Assembly: GCA_963974105.1 (NCBI GenBank)
Contig: CAXBBG010000006.1
Coordinates: 41,944-105,943 of the forward strand
Direction of reading: 5' to 3'
Length of the DNA stretch: 64,000 nucleotides
Origin: UBA2136 sp963974105
GTDB lineage: Bacteria > Pseudomonadota > Alphaproteobacteria > UBA2136
Shown in pieces: positions 50,498 to 59,882 of this stretch. Numbering within the stretch: the first letter of the stretch is position 1; every line of letters begins with the position of its first letter. Below the pieces are notes generated by a model. The model was not told where the DNA came from. It was given only the letters and a program-made list of their open reading frames with translations, and did no database searches. A program made the translations under genes and the position numbers.

Positions 50498-51607
50498 ATG
50501 AGCCATTTTAAAGCGAACGAACCATATAATAATTTACCTTTACTGCCGCCAAGTGAAGATATTGAAACTAAAGTCATTCTTAAGCACTGTATTGAAGCAC
50601 GTACTGCTTTGGCAGAGCTAAAACAATCAGCCTCGATGCTTCCTAATCAGGCAGTACTCATTAACACATTGCCATTGCTAGAAGCACAGGCCAGTTCTGA
50701 AATTGAAAATATTGTTACAACCACAGATAAATTGTTTCAATATGCAAATAAGGACAACCTCCAACAGGCAAACCCATCTACAAAGGAAGCCTTAAGATAT
50801 AGAACTGCCTTACGAGAAAGTTTTGAAAGTATATTAAAACGCCCTTTAAACGCTTCTACCGCTGTAAAGATATGCTCTACTATTAAAGGTGTAGATATGG
50901 AAATTAGAAAGGTGCCTGGGACTAGCCTTGAAAACAAACAAACTGAAGGAATTATATATACGCCCCCTGTTGGGCAAGATGTTTTAAGAGGTTTTTTGAA
51001 AAATTTAGACGGATTTCTTCATGCAGATGATGATTTAGACCCTCTTATAAAGATGGCTATTGGGCATTATCAGTTTGAAGCTATACATCCATTTACAGAT
51101 GGTAATGGACGTACTGGCAGGGTTATAAATATACTTTATTTAATTGATAAAGGACTTCTGGATATTCCTGTGCTTTATTTAAGCCGATACATTATTCAGA
51201 ATAAAACAGAGTATTATAGCCTTTTACTTGGTGTGACTAATGGAGATTCTTTTGAAGAATGGATTCTTTACATGCTGAAAGCAATTGAAGAGACAGCTAA
51301 ATGGACAAGCGCTAAGATACGTGCAATCTTATCTTTAATGAATGATACACGCTCGTTTATAAAAGAAAATGCATCTCAAATATACTCACACGAACTAACA
51401 GATCTATTGTTTGTTCAGCCTTATTGCCGAATAGCAAATGTTGTAGATTCTAATATTGCAAAAAGACAAACAGCATCAGAATACCTAAAAAAACTTGTAG
51501 CGTTAGGTGTTTTAACGGAGTATCAATCAGGAAGAGAGAAGGTTTTTATAAATCCTAGGTTTATGAAATTGCTTCTAAATGATGGAAATTCTTATAAGAA
51601 TTTTTAG
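50498..51607 (+). CDS. Fic family protein, class II with N-terminal inhibitory helix
   Basis: A 369-residue Fic protein that should transfer AMP (or another phosphate-containing group) to Ser, Thr or Tyr hydroxyls of a target. The catalytic loop is complete: IHPFTDGNGRTGR with His197, Asp201, Asn203, Arg205 and Arg208. The upstream helix has the inhibitory motif S/T-x3-E-G/N as SSEIEN (Ser66, Glu70, Asn71), so activity is self-restrained. The C-terminal 60 residues form a winged-helix-like domain (RQTASEYLKKLVALGVLTEY). It is apparently intact. There is no separate antitoxin. It may act as a toxin/stress regulator or protect the island. Confidence 0.9.
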   Translation: MSHFKANEPYNNLPLLPPSEDIETKVILKHCIEARTALAELKQSASMLPNQAVLINTLPLLEAQASSEIENIVTTTDKLFQYANKDNLQQANPSTKEALRYRTALRESFESILKRPLNASTAVKICSTIKGVDMEIRKVPGTSLENKQTEGIIYTPPVGQDVLRGFLKNLDGFLHADDDLDPLIKMAIGHYQFEAIHPFTDGNGRTGRVINILYLIDKGLLDIPVLYLSRYIIQNKTEYYSLLLGVTNGDSFEEWILYMLKAIEETAKWTSAKIRAILSLMNDTRSFIKENASQIYSHELTDLLFVQPYCRIANVVDSNIAKRQTASEYLKKLVALGVLTEYQSGREKVFINPRFMKLLLNDGNSYKNF

Positions 51608-51669
51608 TTCTTTTATGAAAAATAGTTTAAAGGCCTTTGTCTCTTATTTTTTATATGTTTAATATTTAG

Positions 51670-52301
51670 CTTATTAAGTCAGAGGCAAATATAAGAGTTC
51701 TTGAATTAAAGAATAAGGGCAAATATGGAAAGCTTACACAAAAGGAACATGAAGAATCAAAACGTATAAAGGAAATGTTAAAAAGCAATAATCTATTAAA
51801 AAAATCTGATCTTTCTGATATTGACAATAAAAATATACCGACAGACTTTACCCACATTATTTTATCTCATGGAGGTGAGAATTTAAATAAGGAAAAAGCA
51901 CAAATGCCTGTTAATTCATTTCTTGAAAAATAATTTGCTGATAACGGATATAAATATGTTTATGCGATGCATAATGATACTAAAAATCCGCATTTTCATG
52001 TTGTAATATTTAACCGTGCAGATGACGGTAAACATCTAAAGTTTTCTAAAGGAGACTTATTTATACTAAGGCAGGAATTTGTAAAACATTCAAATGCGGT
52101 TGGTCTTAAAAGAGTGGCTACTTTAAAGCAAGACACTCCCAGTATAATGAAACGTTTAGAATCTAACATTGAAACATTAAGTACTAAGCCAACTGATTTC
52201 CAATATAAACTAAGCAAGACTAATAAGTCTGACTTCGATGCTTTTAGTTTTCGTGCAAATGTATTTAAAGGTATTGAGAGGTTATTCAAATCATTAGACT
52301 A
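51670..52301 (+). pseudogene. Relaxase (MobA/VirD2-like) remnant
   Basis: A continuous frame reads THIILSHGGENLNKEKAQ, an in-frame TAA at 51931, then YVYAMHNDTKNPHFHVVIFN, which is the histidine-rich metal-binding motif III of mobilisation relaxases (HxxxxNPHFHVV). The catalytic Tyr region is missing or upstream of the recognised frame, and the 3' end is cut exactly at the TA target of an IS630 copy. The relaxase is dead, but it shows that the island, or a nested element, was once mobilisable by conjugation. No oriT was identified. Confidence 0.75.
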
Positions 52302-53193
52302 TAGTAATTCCAATTTAAAAAGACTGGCATAGCAAGTCATCTAAAGTTGTTCCATTCTCTGCATACTGAAGTCGGCGCTTCAACACACCAAAACTTTGCT
52401 CTATCGGGTTAAAATCTGGCGAATACGGTGGTAAAAATAATAGCTCATGGCCTTCTTGCTCTAGGATTTCTCTGGTTTTTTCGCTCTTGTAGATGGCGGC
52501 GTTGTCCATAATTATTGTCTGGTTTGGCGGTAATTCTGGTAATAAAAACTTCTCGAGCCATGCATTGAAAATTTTTGTGTTATAAGTGCCGCCAAAAAGC
52601 ATGGGTGCAAGCCACTTCTTGCCAGTTTGCGCCATTAAAAGTGACGTTCTTAGCCAGCGTTTTCCACTGCGTTCGCCGTAAATTTTTTTGCCCATTGGCG
52701 CCTAGCCTGAATCTCGATAAGGCTTTCCATTGAAGACACTTTCATCAAGGTAGACAACGTTTTTCATACCTTTTTTGGCGACATGATGGCGTAACTCTTG
52801 CAAAAACTTAATACGTTTGTATACACTACGTTCAGCGTACCTCATGGTTTTTTTTACGGATTTTTAGGCGTCTAAGAGCACCCCAAATAGCATTGATATG
52901 AACGCCAAAATGTGCAGCACGTTCTCGTAGAATCATATCAAGAAAGTCATTAACATGTTGAATTAATTCATTTTTATGTATTTTCCGATGCCAAGTTAGT
53001 CGCGGCTTTGGCGTAATATTTTCAAGTCTTTGCCAGCAATAAATAGTTTTTGGGTTTACACCAAAATTTTTTGCTGCATCTAATTGCGTCCCGCCACTAG
53101 ATACAAATTTCAATACTTTTTTTCTTAAATCTATACTGTAAGTCATAGAAAAATTATAGCATATTTATCAGGTTTTTTAAACTGTAATTACTA
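52302..53193 (-). mobile_element. IS630-family element, copy 1
   Basis: 892 bases flanked by TA dinucleotides (52300-52301 and 53194-53195). The terminal inverted repeats read TAGTAATTnCAnTTTAAAAA at both ends. Its transposase frame is on the minus strand and broken by an amber codon. Same length as copy 2, in the opposite orientation. Inserted in the relaxase remnant. Confidence 0.88.
52315..53146 (-). pseudogene. IS630 transposase, split and nonsense-mutated (copy 1)
   Basis: The first part (52832-53146, 104 residues) is the helix-turn-helix domain (SSGGTQLDAAKNFGVNPKTI). A shift at an A8 tract is needed to enter the second part, as is usual for IS630 ORFA/ORFB. The second part carries VVYLDESVFNG (first Asp), then a TAG where related transposases have Trp (GW-APRG), then MGKKIYGERSGKRW, IIMDNAAIYKS (second Asp) and PPYSPDFNPIE (Glu). 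Unless the amber codon is read through, no full transposase is made. Confidence 0.85.
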
Positions 53194-53195
53194 TA

Positions 53196-53389
53196 CCACT
53201 ACAGCGATTGAACTCCCAGATAATCCCAATTATACAGGGTAATTTAGAAAAATCACAGGGAAAGTGTTTGTGTGTTTAGCGAAAAAGTCTGGTACGAAAG
53301 GGCATTGTAGACTTTGGCTTAAAAAATTAACAGGGCAGGAAAATAAAGCTGATATTCACGAAAAATATAGACCCTTAAAACGCTCATAA
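53196..53389 (+). pseudogene. Unidentified coding remnant beside IS630 copy 1
   Basis: A plus-strand frame reads IELPDNPNYTG, a TAA at 53240-53242, then FRKITGKVFVCLAKKSGTKG and on to KYRPLKRS-stop at 53389. The residues look like real protein with an in-frame stop. It could be the 3' end of the relaxase gene interrupted by the IS, but the frames do not join across the TA target without another shift. Its first 144 bases recur inverted beside copy 2. Low certainty. Confidence 0.35.
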
Positions 53390-53474
53390 TGAATTGCATT
53401 CTTGAGTATTGTCAATACAATATAAAAATAGGTGTCTTTTTATAGGTGTTTACGCTAGTTAGGTGTTGATTTTC

Positions 53475-53783
53475 TTAATGCAATCCACCGCCTAAAACTT
53501 TGTATAAATTAACAAGGTTTTCTAATTTTTCTTTTTCAAGTGTTATTGCGTTGAGTTGTGCTTCAAATAAAAATGTATGCGAAGATAGTACACTTAAAAA
53601 ACTGTCAACACCTTGTGTGTACCGAGCATTAGAAATATCGTAAGCTTCTTTTGATGCTTGCACTAAAGCTGTTTGTGCTTTTGATTGCATGTTTAGTGTT
53701 TTGTTGGCAATAAGTTCGTTGTCTATTTCCTTAAAGGCTGTTTGCACAACTTTTTCGTAAGAAGCTACTGCTGCTTTTTTTCG
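53475..53783 (-). pseudogene. C-terminal fragment of a NodT/OprM-type efflux outer-membrane protein
   Basis: About 100 residues matching the end of RND-efflux outer-membrane factors: KKAAVASYEKVVQTAFKEID, ANKTLNMQSKAQTALVQAS, ARYTQGVDSFLSVLSSHTFL, and the terminal NLVNLYKVLGGGLH. The 5' part is missing; the frame is cut at the inner boundary of the right inverted-repeat arm (53784). It is the only content of the 446-bp space between the arms, and without its signal peptide and barrel it is non-functional. Confidence 0.8.
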
Positions 53784-53927
53784 TGCCCTGTTAATTTTTT
53801 AAGCCAAAGTCTACAATGCCCTTTCGTACCAGACTTTTTCGCTAAACACACAAACACTTTCCCTGTGATTTTTCTAAATTACCCTGTATAATTGGGATTA
53901 TCTGGGAGTTCAATCGCTGTAGTGGTA

Positions 53928-54819
53928 TAGTAATTACAGTTTAAAAAACCTGATAAATATGCTATAATTTTTCTATGACTTACAGTATAGATTTAAGAAA
54001 AAAAGTATTGAAATTTGTATCTAGTGGCGGGACGCAATTAGATGCAGCAAAAAATTTTGGTGTAAACCCAAAAACTATTTATTGCTGGCAAAGACTTGAA
54101 AATATTACGCCAAAGCCGCGACTAACTTGGCATCGGAAAATACATAAAAATGAATTAATTCAACATGTTAATGACTTTCTTGATATGATTCTACGAGAAC
54201 GTGCTGCACATTTTGGCGTTCATATCAATGCTATTTGGGGTGCTCTTAGACGCCTAAAAATCCGTAAAAAAAACCATGAGGTACGCTGAACGTAGTGTAT
54301 ACAAACGTATTAAGTTTTTGCAAGAGTTACGCCATCATGTCGCCAAAAAAGGTATGAAAAACGTTGTCTACCTTGATGAAAGTGTCTTCAATGGAAAGCC
54401 TTATCGAGATTCAGGCTAGGCGCCAATGGGCAAAAAAATTTACGGCGAACGCAGTGGAAAACGCTGGCTAAGAACGTCACTTTTAATGGCGCAAACTGGC
54501 AAGAAGTGGCTTGCACCCATGCTTTTTGGCGGCACTTATAACACAAAAATTTTCAATGCATGGCTCGAGAAGTTTTTATTACCAGAATTACCGCCAAACC
54601 AGACAATAATTATGGACAACGCCGCCATTCACAAGAGCGAAAAAACCAGAGAAATCCTAGAGAAAGAAGGCCATGAGCTATTATTTTTACCACTGTATTC
54701 GCCAGATTTTAACCCGATAGAGCAAAGTTTTGGTGTGTTGAAGTGCCGACTTCAGTATGCAGAGAATGGAACAACTTTAGATGACTTGCTATGCCAAGCT
54801 TTTTAAATTGGAATTACTA
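53928..54819 (+). mobile_element. IS630-family element, copy 2
   Basis: 892 bases flanked by TA at 53926-53927 and 54820-54821, with the same terminal repeats as copy 1. The outer flank (tcgctatg) is unrelated to that of copy 1, so the outer boundary is the IS end itself. Confidence 0.88.
53975..54806 (+). pseudogene. IS630 transposase, split and nonsense-mutated (copy 2)
   Basis: Nearly identical to copy 1. The helix-turn-helix part (53975-54289) is unchanged. The catalytic part has the same TAG at 54417-54419 and five amino-acid differences after it (AAIHKS, LEKEG, PLYSPD, LKCRLQ, CQAF against Tyr, Gln, Pro, Arg, Ser). Since both share the amber codon, the copies come from an already-broken parent or depend on a transposase supplied in trans. 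Confidence 0.85.
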
Positions 54820-54857
54820 TATCGCTATGTTAATAGTAAGAAATAAAGCTTCTTACT

Positions 54858-55673
54858 TTATTTCCAAGCTTCTTGCCATGCTTTAAAATTAGAGGGTGAA
54901 ACTTGATAACGAGCAAAATTGCCTTCATGTAATGAAAGTATTTCTGTTTCAACTGCCTCAATAAATTTTTCTTTATCTTCAAGAGGTAAGGTTTTAGCTA
55001 CTTCTTTTATTTTTAAAGAAGTTTCTTTTGGTGGTATAGCATTAGAAACAATCTCAGATATTAAATTTTTCATTTCATCACGATACTTTAAACGAAAAGG
55101 ATCTGGTTCACCAAGAGATTGTCGTATAGCTGAATACCTTGCAGATGAACGCTGGTATGCCCATATAAATACATCTTTTAATAAATCTATACGATTTAAT
55201 TCATAAACTCCTAACATTCCAGAAATATAAACATCATCAGGTACATCAATAAATGATAATGGTGAAAGGTTGTGTTTTGCAAAAGGAATATTACTGGATA
55301 ACCGTGATACACGTTTATTTACATCATCAAATGGTTGTAAATAAGGCAAATGAACCATTACAAAAAATGCCTGCTCAAAAGGGCTTTTAATTTGGCTAGA
55401 TTTTTCAAGGATAAGGTTAAACACTTCTGAAATTATTTGAGGTACATTTAAAGGTTCATAAACAGAATGACTAATACCAACTGAAATATTACGCAATCTG
55501 CCAGATGCACTAGGATCTGGTAACAGGTTATTAGAAAGCAAAGCATGTAAGTTTAAAATAGTGTATCTATTAAAACCAATTTCTTCAGCAGATTGTATCA
55601 AAAATTCAATAGCATCTTTATGATTTAAAATCATTTGAGATTCAACAGTAGATTTATCATCAGCTTCTTGGCC
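54858..55673 (-). pseudogene. Truncated Fic-like protein with altered catalytic loop
   Basis: About 270 residues. The frame is open through GQEADDKSTVESQMILNHKD up to the IS3-end remnant at 55674, so its N-terminal part has been removed; the first internal ATG is at 55634. The Fic loop reads LPYLQPFDDVNKRVSR: the catalytic His of HPFxDxNxRxxR is Gln and the Gly residues are absent. I recall this LQPF-D-x-NKR variant in a distinct Fic-like subgroup, so the change may be original rather than damage. The C-terminal half is helical with no recognised domain. It may still be translated from the internal ATG. Confidence 0.72.
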
Positions 55674-55708
55674 TGAATAGCCCCAAGAAAAATAGACCGC
55701 CTAGTATT
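55674..55708. repeat. Solo end of an IS3-type element
   Basis: TGAATAGCCCCAAGAAAA followed by ATAGACCGCCTAGTAT matches, with two or three differences, both ends of the IS3-family element at 61762-62747. It is a leftover terminal repeat, showing that a second copy once inserted in or beside the Fic-like gene and was then deleted. Confidence 0.8.
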
Positions 55709-55710
55709 GA

Positions 55711-55830
55711 GAAAATATGTTTGGTTGGATTAAAGACTGGAGGCGGGTTGGAACGCGCTATGATCGCTGCGCACATGCCTTAATGTCGACGGTTCTAACT
55801 GCGGTGATTGTGATCTTCTATTTGAAGTGA
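55711..55830 (+). pseudogene. IS5-family transposase C-terminal remnant
   Basis: Forty codons read ENMFGWIKDWRRVGTRYDRC then AHALMSTVLTAVIVIFYLK-stop. This is the conserved end of IS5-group DDE transposases (ENMFGRLKDWRRIATRYDRC type, with the catalytic Glu). Nothing else of the element remains. It starts right after the IS3-end remnant, so this spot is a junction of at least two dead insertion sequences. Confidence 0.8.
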
Positions 55831-56134
55831 GGATGCATTTAATGAGTCCTGAGCCTAGTTAAATACATATGCAAATTTGCCACGAGCTGATTGACTCTCC
55901 CCTTTGTGTAAAAATGCCTGAACGACTTTTTATTGGAAATTGAATGCGCATTCTGTGGCGTATCAATTTATGGCTATCAAGCCAATCGTTACGCTTCAAA
56001 AAAGTATCAAGAGAGAACGTTTAATAATCTGATGTGACCTCAAAAAAACAAACCCCGCATTAAAGCGGGTTTCAAATAAACGTATCAAGTCTGCAACAGC
56101 TTAGCTGACATTAAGATCGTTGTAGTCTGAATAT
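55831..56134. other. Intergenic region with terminator of the detoxification cassette
   Basis: 304 bases with no supported gene. At 56048-56073 an inverted repeat (AACCCCGC-ATTAAA-GCGGGTTT) preceded by an A-run can terminate the minus-strand cassette. The rest shows no recognisable feature and may be IS debris. Confidence 0.5.
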
Positions 56135-56743
56135 TTAGCCAAGGCTCGCAGCTTTCTTATAAGCAGGGCGCTCCTGGACTTTTGCCAAGTAAGCCAAGGT
56201 TTTACCTCTGCCTTTAAGTAAGCCAAGACTACCTGCAATTCCTAACATGATTTGCATCATAATATCGGCTGAAGTGAATTCAGCCCCTGCAAAATAATCG
56301 CGCTCAGCCAAAGTGGATTCAATATAGCCAAAGTCTAAAGCAACTTCTTTAGCAATATAGCCATCCATATTTTGATCGCCGCTGCGTGTTTCCATGCCCA
56401 TGAATAACGTAAACATCACGGGTAATGCCAACGAGCCTTCGGCAAAGTGAGACCATTCTAAATATTGATAATATTCTTTGGTACCTTTTTCAGGTCGTAA
56501 GCGTTTTTCAACGTCTTGATCTAAAATGTATTCCATTATGGTGCTGGACTCACATAAGGTAATATCACCGTCAACGATAATGGGCGCTTTACTCAGCGGA
56601 TGAACCTCTTTCAAACTTGCAGGTGCTAAATTGGTTTGTGCATCACGCTGATGATCAACGCGTTGGTAAGGTATTTCAAGCTCTTCTAACAACCACAATA
56701 CGCGTTTAGAACGAGACTTATTTAAATGGTGTACTGTTAACAT
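56135..56743 (-). CDS. Glutathione S-transferase
   Basis: A 202-residue soluble GST. The thioredoxin-like N-terminal domain starts MLTVHHLNKSRSKRVLWLLE and has the glutathione-gamma-Glu-binding segment LCESSTIMEYIL (Glu-Ser after the cis-Pro loop KAPIIVDGD). The C-terminal helical domain has FTSADIMMQIML (the N-capping box). The catalytic residue is probably the Ser in the SRSKR region, as in bacterial beta/theta-like GSTs. It is last in the minus-strand cassette, 28 bases after the reductase gene, and likely conjugates electrophiles. Confidence 0.88.
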   Translation of the reverse strand: MLTVHHLNKSRSKRVLWLLEELEIPYQRVDHQRDAQTNLAPASLKEVHPLSKAPIIVDGDITLCESSTIMEYILDQDVEKRLRPEKGTKEYYQYLEWSHFAEGSLALPVMFTLFMGMETRSGDQNMDGYIAKEVALDFGYIESTLAERDYFAGAEFTSADIMMQIMLGIAGSLGLLKGRGKTLAYLAKVQERPAYKKAASLG

Positions 56744-56771
56744 AATATTTCTCCTTAAAATTCGTTATCAA

Positions 56772-57839
56772 TTACAATTCGTTAGGGCCGACGCGTATCA
56801 CAAGCTTACCGAAGTTTTTGCCTTGCAATAAACCGATGAAAGACTCAACTGTATTTTCTAAGCCTTCGACTAAGTCTTCACGATAAGTGATTTTCTCTCC
56901 TTTTAGCCACTGCGACATTTCTTGTCTGAATTCGTTATATCGATGACCATAGTCATCAAAAACAATGAATCCCTGCATCCTAATACGCTTGAATAATAGG
57001 TTACCCATCAGCATAAACATGCGGTCTGGTCCTTGCGGCAAATCGGTAGCATTGTATTGAGAAATCAACCCACATACTGGAACCCGTGCGCAAGTGTTTA
57101 ATAGCGGCAGCACCGCATCAAACACTTTGCCACCGACATTTTCAAAGTAAACGTCAATACCAGTATCGCAGGCCTTCGCTAATTGCTGCGCTAAATCTGC
57201 TGATTTATGGTTTAAGCAAATATCAAACCCCAAATCTTCTACAGCTGAACGGCACTTTTCTTCGGTACCGGCGATACCCACGACTTTACAGCCTTTTAAC
57301 TTGGCAATTTGTCCAACCAAACTTCCTACCGCACCCGTCGCCGCCGCAACAATAACAGTTTCGCCAGCTTTGGGTTGGCCAATATCCAGCAACCCCATAT
57401 AAGCAGTTAAACCGGGCATTCCCATTACGCCTAAAGCATAAGAAGGCTTTTCTGGTTTCTTGCCTAATTTCAATAACCCATCACCATTAGATATTGAATA
57501 GTCTTGCCAGCCAGAATAGGAGACCACCCACTCCCCTACGCTATAGTCAGGATGATTCGATTCTTCTACGCGGCAAACCGTACCACCGAGCATGACGGCA
57601 TCAATGGCGACAGGTTCCGCATAGGACTTGGCATCATTCATGCGACCGCGCATGTAAGGATCAAGAGATAAGAAAACCGTACGTAATAAAACCTGCCCAG
57701 ACTGCGGACTTGGCTTGTTACTTTCTATAAAATTAAAGTTACCTAACGTTGGCGCACCCACCGGGCGGCTAGCTAATGTCCACTGGCGATTAACCTGTAC
57801 ACTTTGAACCGTCGAATGTTGTTGATTTACATTTGTCAT
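56772..57839 (-). CDS. NADPH-dependent medium-chain oxidoreductase, CurA/PTGR type
   Basis: A 355-residue zinc-free MDR enzyme: substrate-side segments SLDPYMRGRM and GVMGMPGLTAYMGLLDIGQP, the dinucleotide-binding loop VVAAATGAVGSLVGQIAKLKG, and CGLISQYNAT, all hallmarks of YncB/CurA and prostaglandin-reductase-like enone reductases. Such enzymes reduce the C=C bond of alpha,beta-unsaturated aldehydes and ketones. Second-to-last in the cassette. Confidence 0.9.
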   Translation of the reverse strand: MTNVNQQHSTVQSVQVNRQWTLASRPVGAPTLGNFNFIESNKPSPQSGQVLLRTVFLSLDPYMRGRMNDAKSYAEPVAIDAVMLGGTVCRVEESNHPDYSVGEWVVSYSGWQDYSISNGDGLLKLGKKPEKPSYALGVMGMPGLTAYMGLLDIGQPKAGETVIVAAATGAVGSLVGQIAKLKGCKVVGIAGTEEKCRSAVEDLGFDICLNHKSADLAQQLAKACDTGIDVYFENVGGKVFDAVLPLLNTCARVPVCGLISQYNATDLPQGPDRMFMLMGNLLFKRIRMQGFIVFDDYGHRYNEFRQEMSQWLKGEKITYREDLVEGLENTVESFIGLLQGKNFGKLVIRVGPNEL

Positions 57840-57865
57840 ACTAGTTGTCCTATCCCCGAATTAAA

Positions 57866-59023
57866 TTAAAGTGCAGTGACTAATATTTCTCGGCTGATAT
57901 CAGGTGTAACGGCGCTATGTTCACCTAACTTCACCATACCGTGTTGCGTTAGCTTTTCGATTAATAAATCAATATCCTCTGCAGCTAAATCAACATGGGA
58001 TAAACGTGTTGGCACTTGCATCTTTTCAAAAAATTGCTCAGTTAATTCGATAGCACGATCCATTCGTGCATCTTCATCACCCTCTGTCACATTCCAGACA
58101 CGTTCAGCGTATTGTAATAATTTTCCACGTTTTGCTTCTTTACGTATTTTCATCACAGCAGGTAATACTATGGATAAAGTACGTGCATGGTCGATGCCAT
58201 GGGTACCCGTTAGTTCATGACCTATCATGTGAGTTGTCCAATCTTGTGGCACACCGGCTCCAATTAAACCATTAAGCGCCATCGTTGCTGCCCACATAAT
58301 ATTGCCACGCACTTCTAAGTCTTTAGACGTTTCAGGGGCCAAAGCTTTTGGTCCTTCTTCGATTAAAGTTAACAATAGTCCTTCAGCAAAACGGTCTTGC
58401 ACCTTAGCGTTCACGCTATAGGTAAGATATTGTTCCATTGTGTGCACAAACGCATCCACAGCTCCGTTGCCGATTTGGCGGTCGGACAATGAAAGTGTTA
58501 CAGCAGGGTCGAGTATCGCAAAAACAGGACGAATCAAAGGGCTTGCGAAGGGTAGTTTATTACCATTGCGGGTCACTACCGCACCAGTATTTGACTCAGA
58601 ACCGGTTGCTGGCAAAGTAAGTACACAAGCAAGTGGCAACGCTTTGGTTATGCGTACTTGTTTGCTCACTAAATCCCAAGGCTCTTCACCTTCGTACAAC
58701 GCCACAGCTGCGATAAATTTAGAACCATCAACCACCGAACCACCTCCAACCGCTAGAATAAAGTCGATATTATTTTCTTTAATAATATCTTGTGCCTTCA
58801 TTAACGTCTCGTAACTTGGGTTTGGCTCGATACCAGAGAATTCAAACCATGTATGCTTGGCGAGAGCTGCAACAACTTGGTCATAAACGCCGTTACTTTT
58901 AATGGAACCACCTCCGTACGTTACTAAAACTTTTGCCGTTTTAGGTATTGCTTTGCTTAGTGCTTTAATTTGCCCCTCACCAAAGTGGATTTGAGTCGTA
59001 TTTTGAAAACTAAAATTTAACAT
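57866..59023 (-). CDS. Iron-containing alcohol dehydrogenase, YqhD-like
   Basis: A 385-residue group III alcohol dehydrogenase. NADP-binding part: FILAVGGGSVVDGSKFIAA; metal ligands: Asp/His in NGAVDAFVHTMEQY and two His in WTTHMIGHELTGTHGIDHAR. The GGGS motif and overall length match YqhD, which reduces short aldehydes including glyoxal-type compounds and lipid peroxidation products using NADPH. It lies 26 bases upstream of the reductase gene in the same direction. Confidence 0.92.
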   Translation of the reverse strand: MLNFSFQNTTQIHFGEGQIKALSKAIPKTAKVLVTYGGGSIKSNGVYDQVVAALAKHTWFEFSGIEPNPSYETLMKAQDIIKENNIDFILAVGGGSVVDGSKFIAAVALYEGEEPWDLVSKQVRITKALPLACVLTLPATGSESNTGAVVTRNGNKLPFASPLIRPVFAILDPAVTLSLSDRQIGNGAVDAFVHTMEQYLTYSVNAKVQDRFAEGLLLTLIEEGPKALAPETSKDLEVRGNIMWAATMALNGLIGAGVPQDWTTHMIGHELTGTHGIDHARTLSIVLPAVMKIRKEAKRGKLLQYAERVWNVTEGDEDARMDRAIELTEQFFEKMQVPTRLSHVDLAAEDIDLLIEKLTQHGMVKLGEHSAVTPDISREILVTAL

Positions 59024-59053
59024 ATTGATCTCCGTTTTTTTTCGTAATAATTA

Positions 59054-59749
59054 TTAAGCAATTGAAGCTAATAGTTTTTCTGCCACTAGTTCAGAACTTG
59101 CGGGGTTTTGGCCGGTTATTAGTAAACCATCTTGGAGAGCAAAGGCACTCCAATCATTACCTTTTTGGTAGTCACCGCCACGCCTAACGAGTTCATCTTC
59201 TAATAAGAAAGGTACAATATCGGTTAATTGCACGGCGTCTTCTTCAGTATTAGTAAAACCTGTAACTGTCTTACCTTTAACGACATATTCGCCATCAGCA
59301 TCTTTAATATTCAAGAAGGCTGCAGGTGCATGGCATACCGAAGCAATGGGCTTATTTTCAGCTAAAAAGCTTTCGATTAACGCAATTGAGTCTGTGTTAT
59401 CTGTTAAGTCCCAAAGTGGTCCATGTCCTCCTGGATAAAATACAGCATCATAATCTGATGATTTCACTTCAGCTAACTTACGGGTATTTGCAACGAGCGC
59501 GAGTGCTTCTGTATCAGTATCAAAGCGTTTGGTTGATTCGGTTTGAAAATCTTCCATTTCACTTTTTGGATCAACTGGAGGTTGTCCGCCTGCTGGGGAT
59601 GCTAGTGTTACCTTAACGCCAGCATCAACAAAAGCATAATAAGGCGCAGCAAATTCTTCTATCCAAAACCCTGTTTTTTCGCCTGTATCACCTAAGTCTG
59701 CATGAGAGGTGATTACCATTAATATTTTTTTATCGTTAAAATTTGTCAT
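59054..59749 (-). CDS. DJ-1/PfpI family protein, type 1 glutamine-amidotransferase fold
   Basis: A 231-residue protein with the nucleophile elbow ASVCHAPAAF (Cys) and the Glu-containing region VTLASPAGGQPPVDPKS followed by FYPGGHGPLWDL. This is the Hsp31-like/DJ-1 group that includes glutathione-independent glyoxalase III and protein deglycases. It is the first intact gene of the minus-strand cassette after the broken glyoxalase gene. A role in clearing methylglyoxal or glyoxal fits the neighbours. Confidence 0.88.
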   Translation of the reverse strand: MTNFNDKKILMVITSHADLGDTGEKTGFWIEEFAAPYYAFVDAGVKVTLASPAGGQPPVDPKSEMEDFQTESTKRFDTDTEALALVANTRKLAEVKSSDYDAVFYPGGHGPLWDLTDNTDSIALIESFLAENKPIASVCHAPAAFLNIKDADGEYVVKGKTVTGFTNTEEDAVQLTDIVPFLLEDELVRRGGDYQKGNDWSAFALQDGLLITGQNPASSELVAEKLLASIA

Positions 59750-59882
59750 TACTTTTATCTCTTTTTTTGGTTACTCGTTATTTTACGCTGCCAGCAGAGG
59801 GCGAAAACCCACGCGAAACGGCAGTTTATTGCCCTCTCTGGCTAGTCTTGTTAGTAGTTTAGTACGCACCCTGTGAATAGAT

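Larger units (their letters stand above)
52302..53337. repeat. Left arm of a 1036-bp inverted repeat
   Basis: IS630 copy 1 plus 144 bases beyond its inner end. These 1036 bases are the reverse complement of 53784-54819 apart from a few substitutions in the transposase 3' third. The arms are separated by 446 bases. Confidence 0.85.
53784..54819. repeat. Right arm of the 1036-bp inverted repeat
   Basis: Mirror image of 52302-53337. It includes 144 bases (53784-53927) upstream of IS630 copy 2 that are not part of the IS but are identical to the sequence beyond copy 1. Confidence 0.85.
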
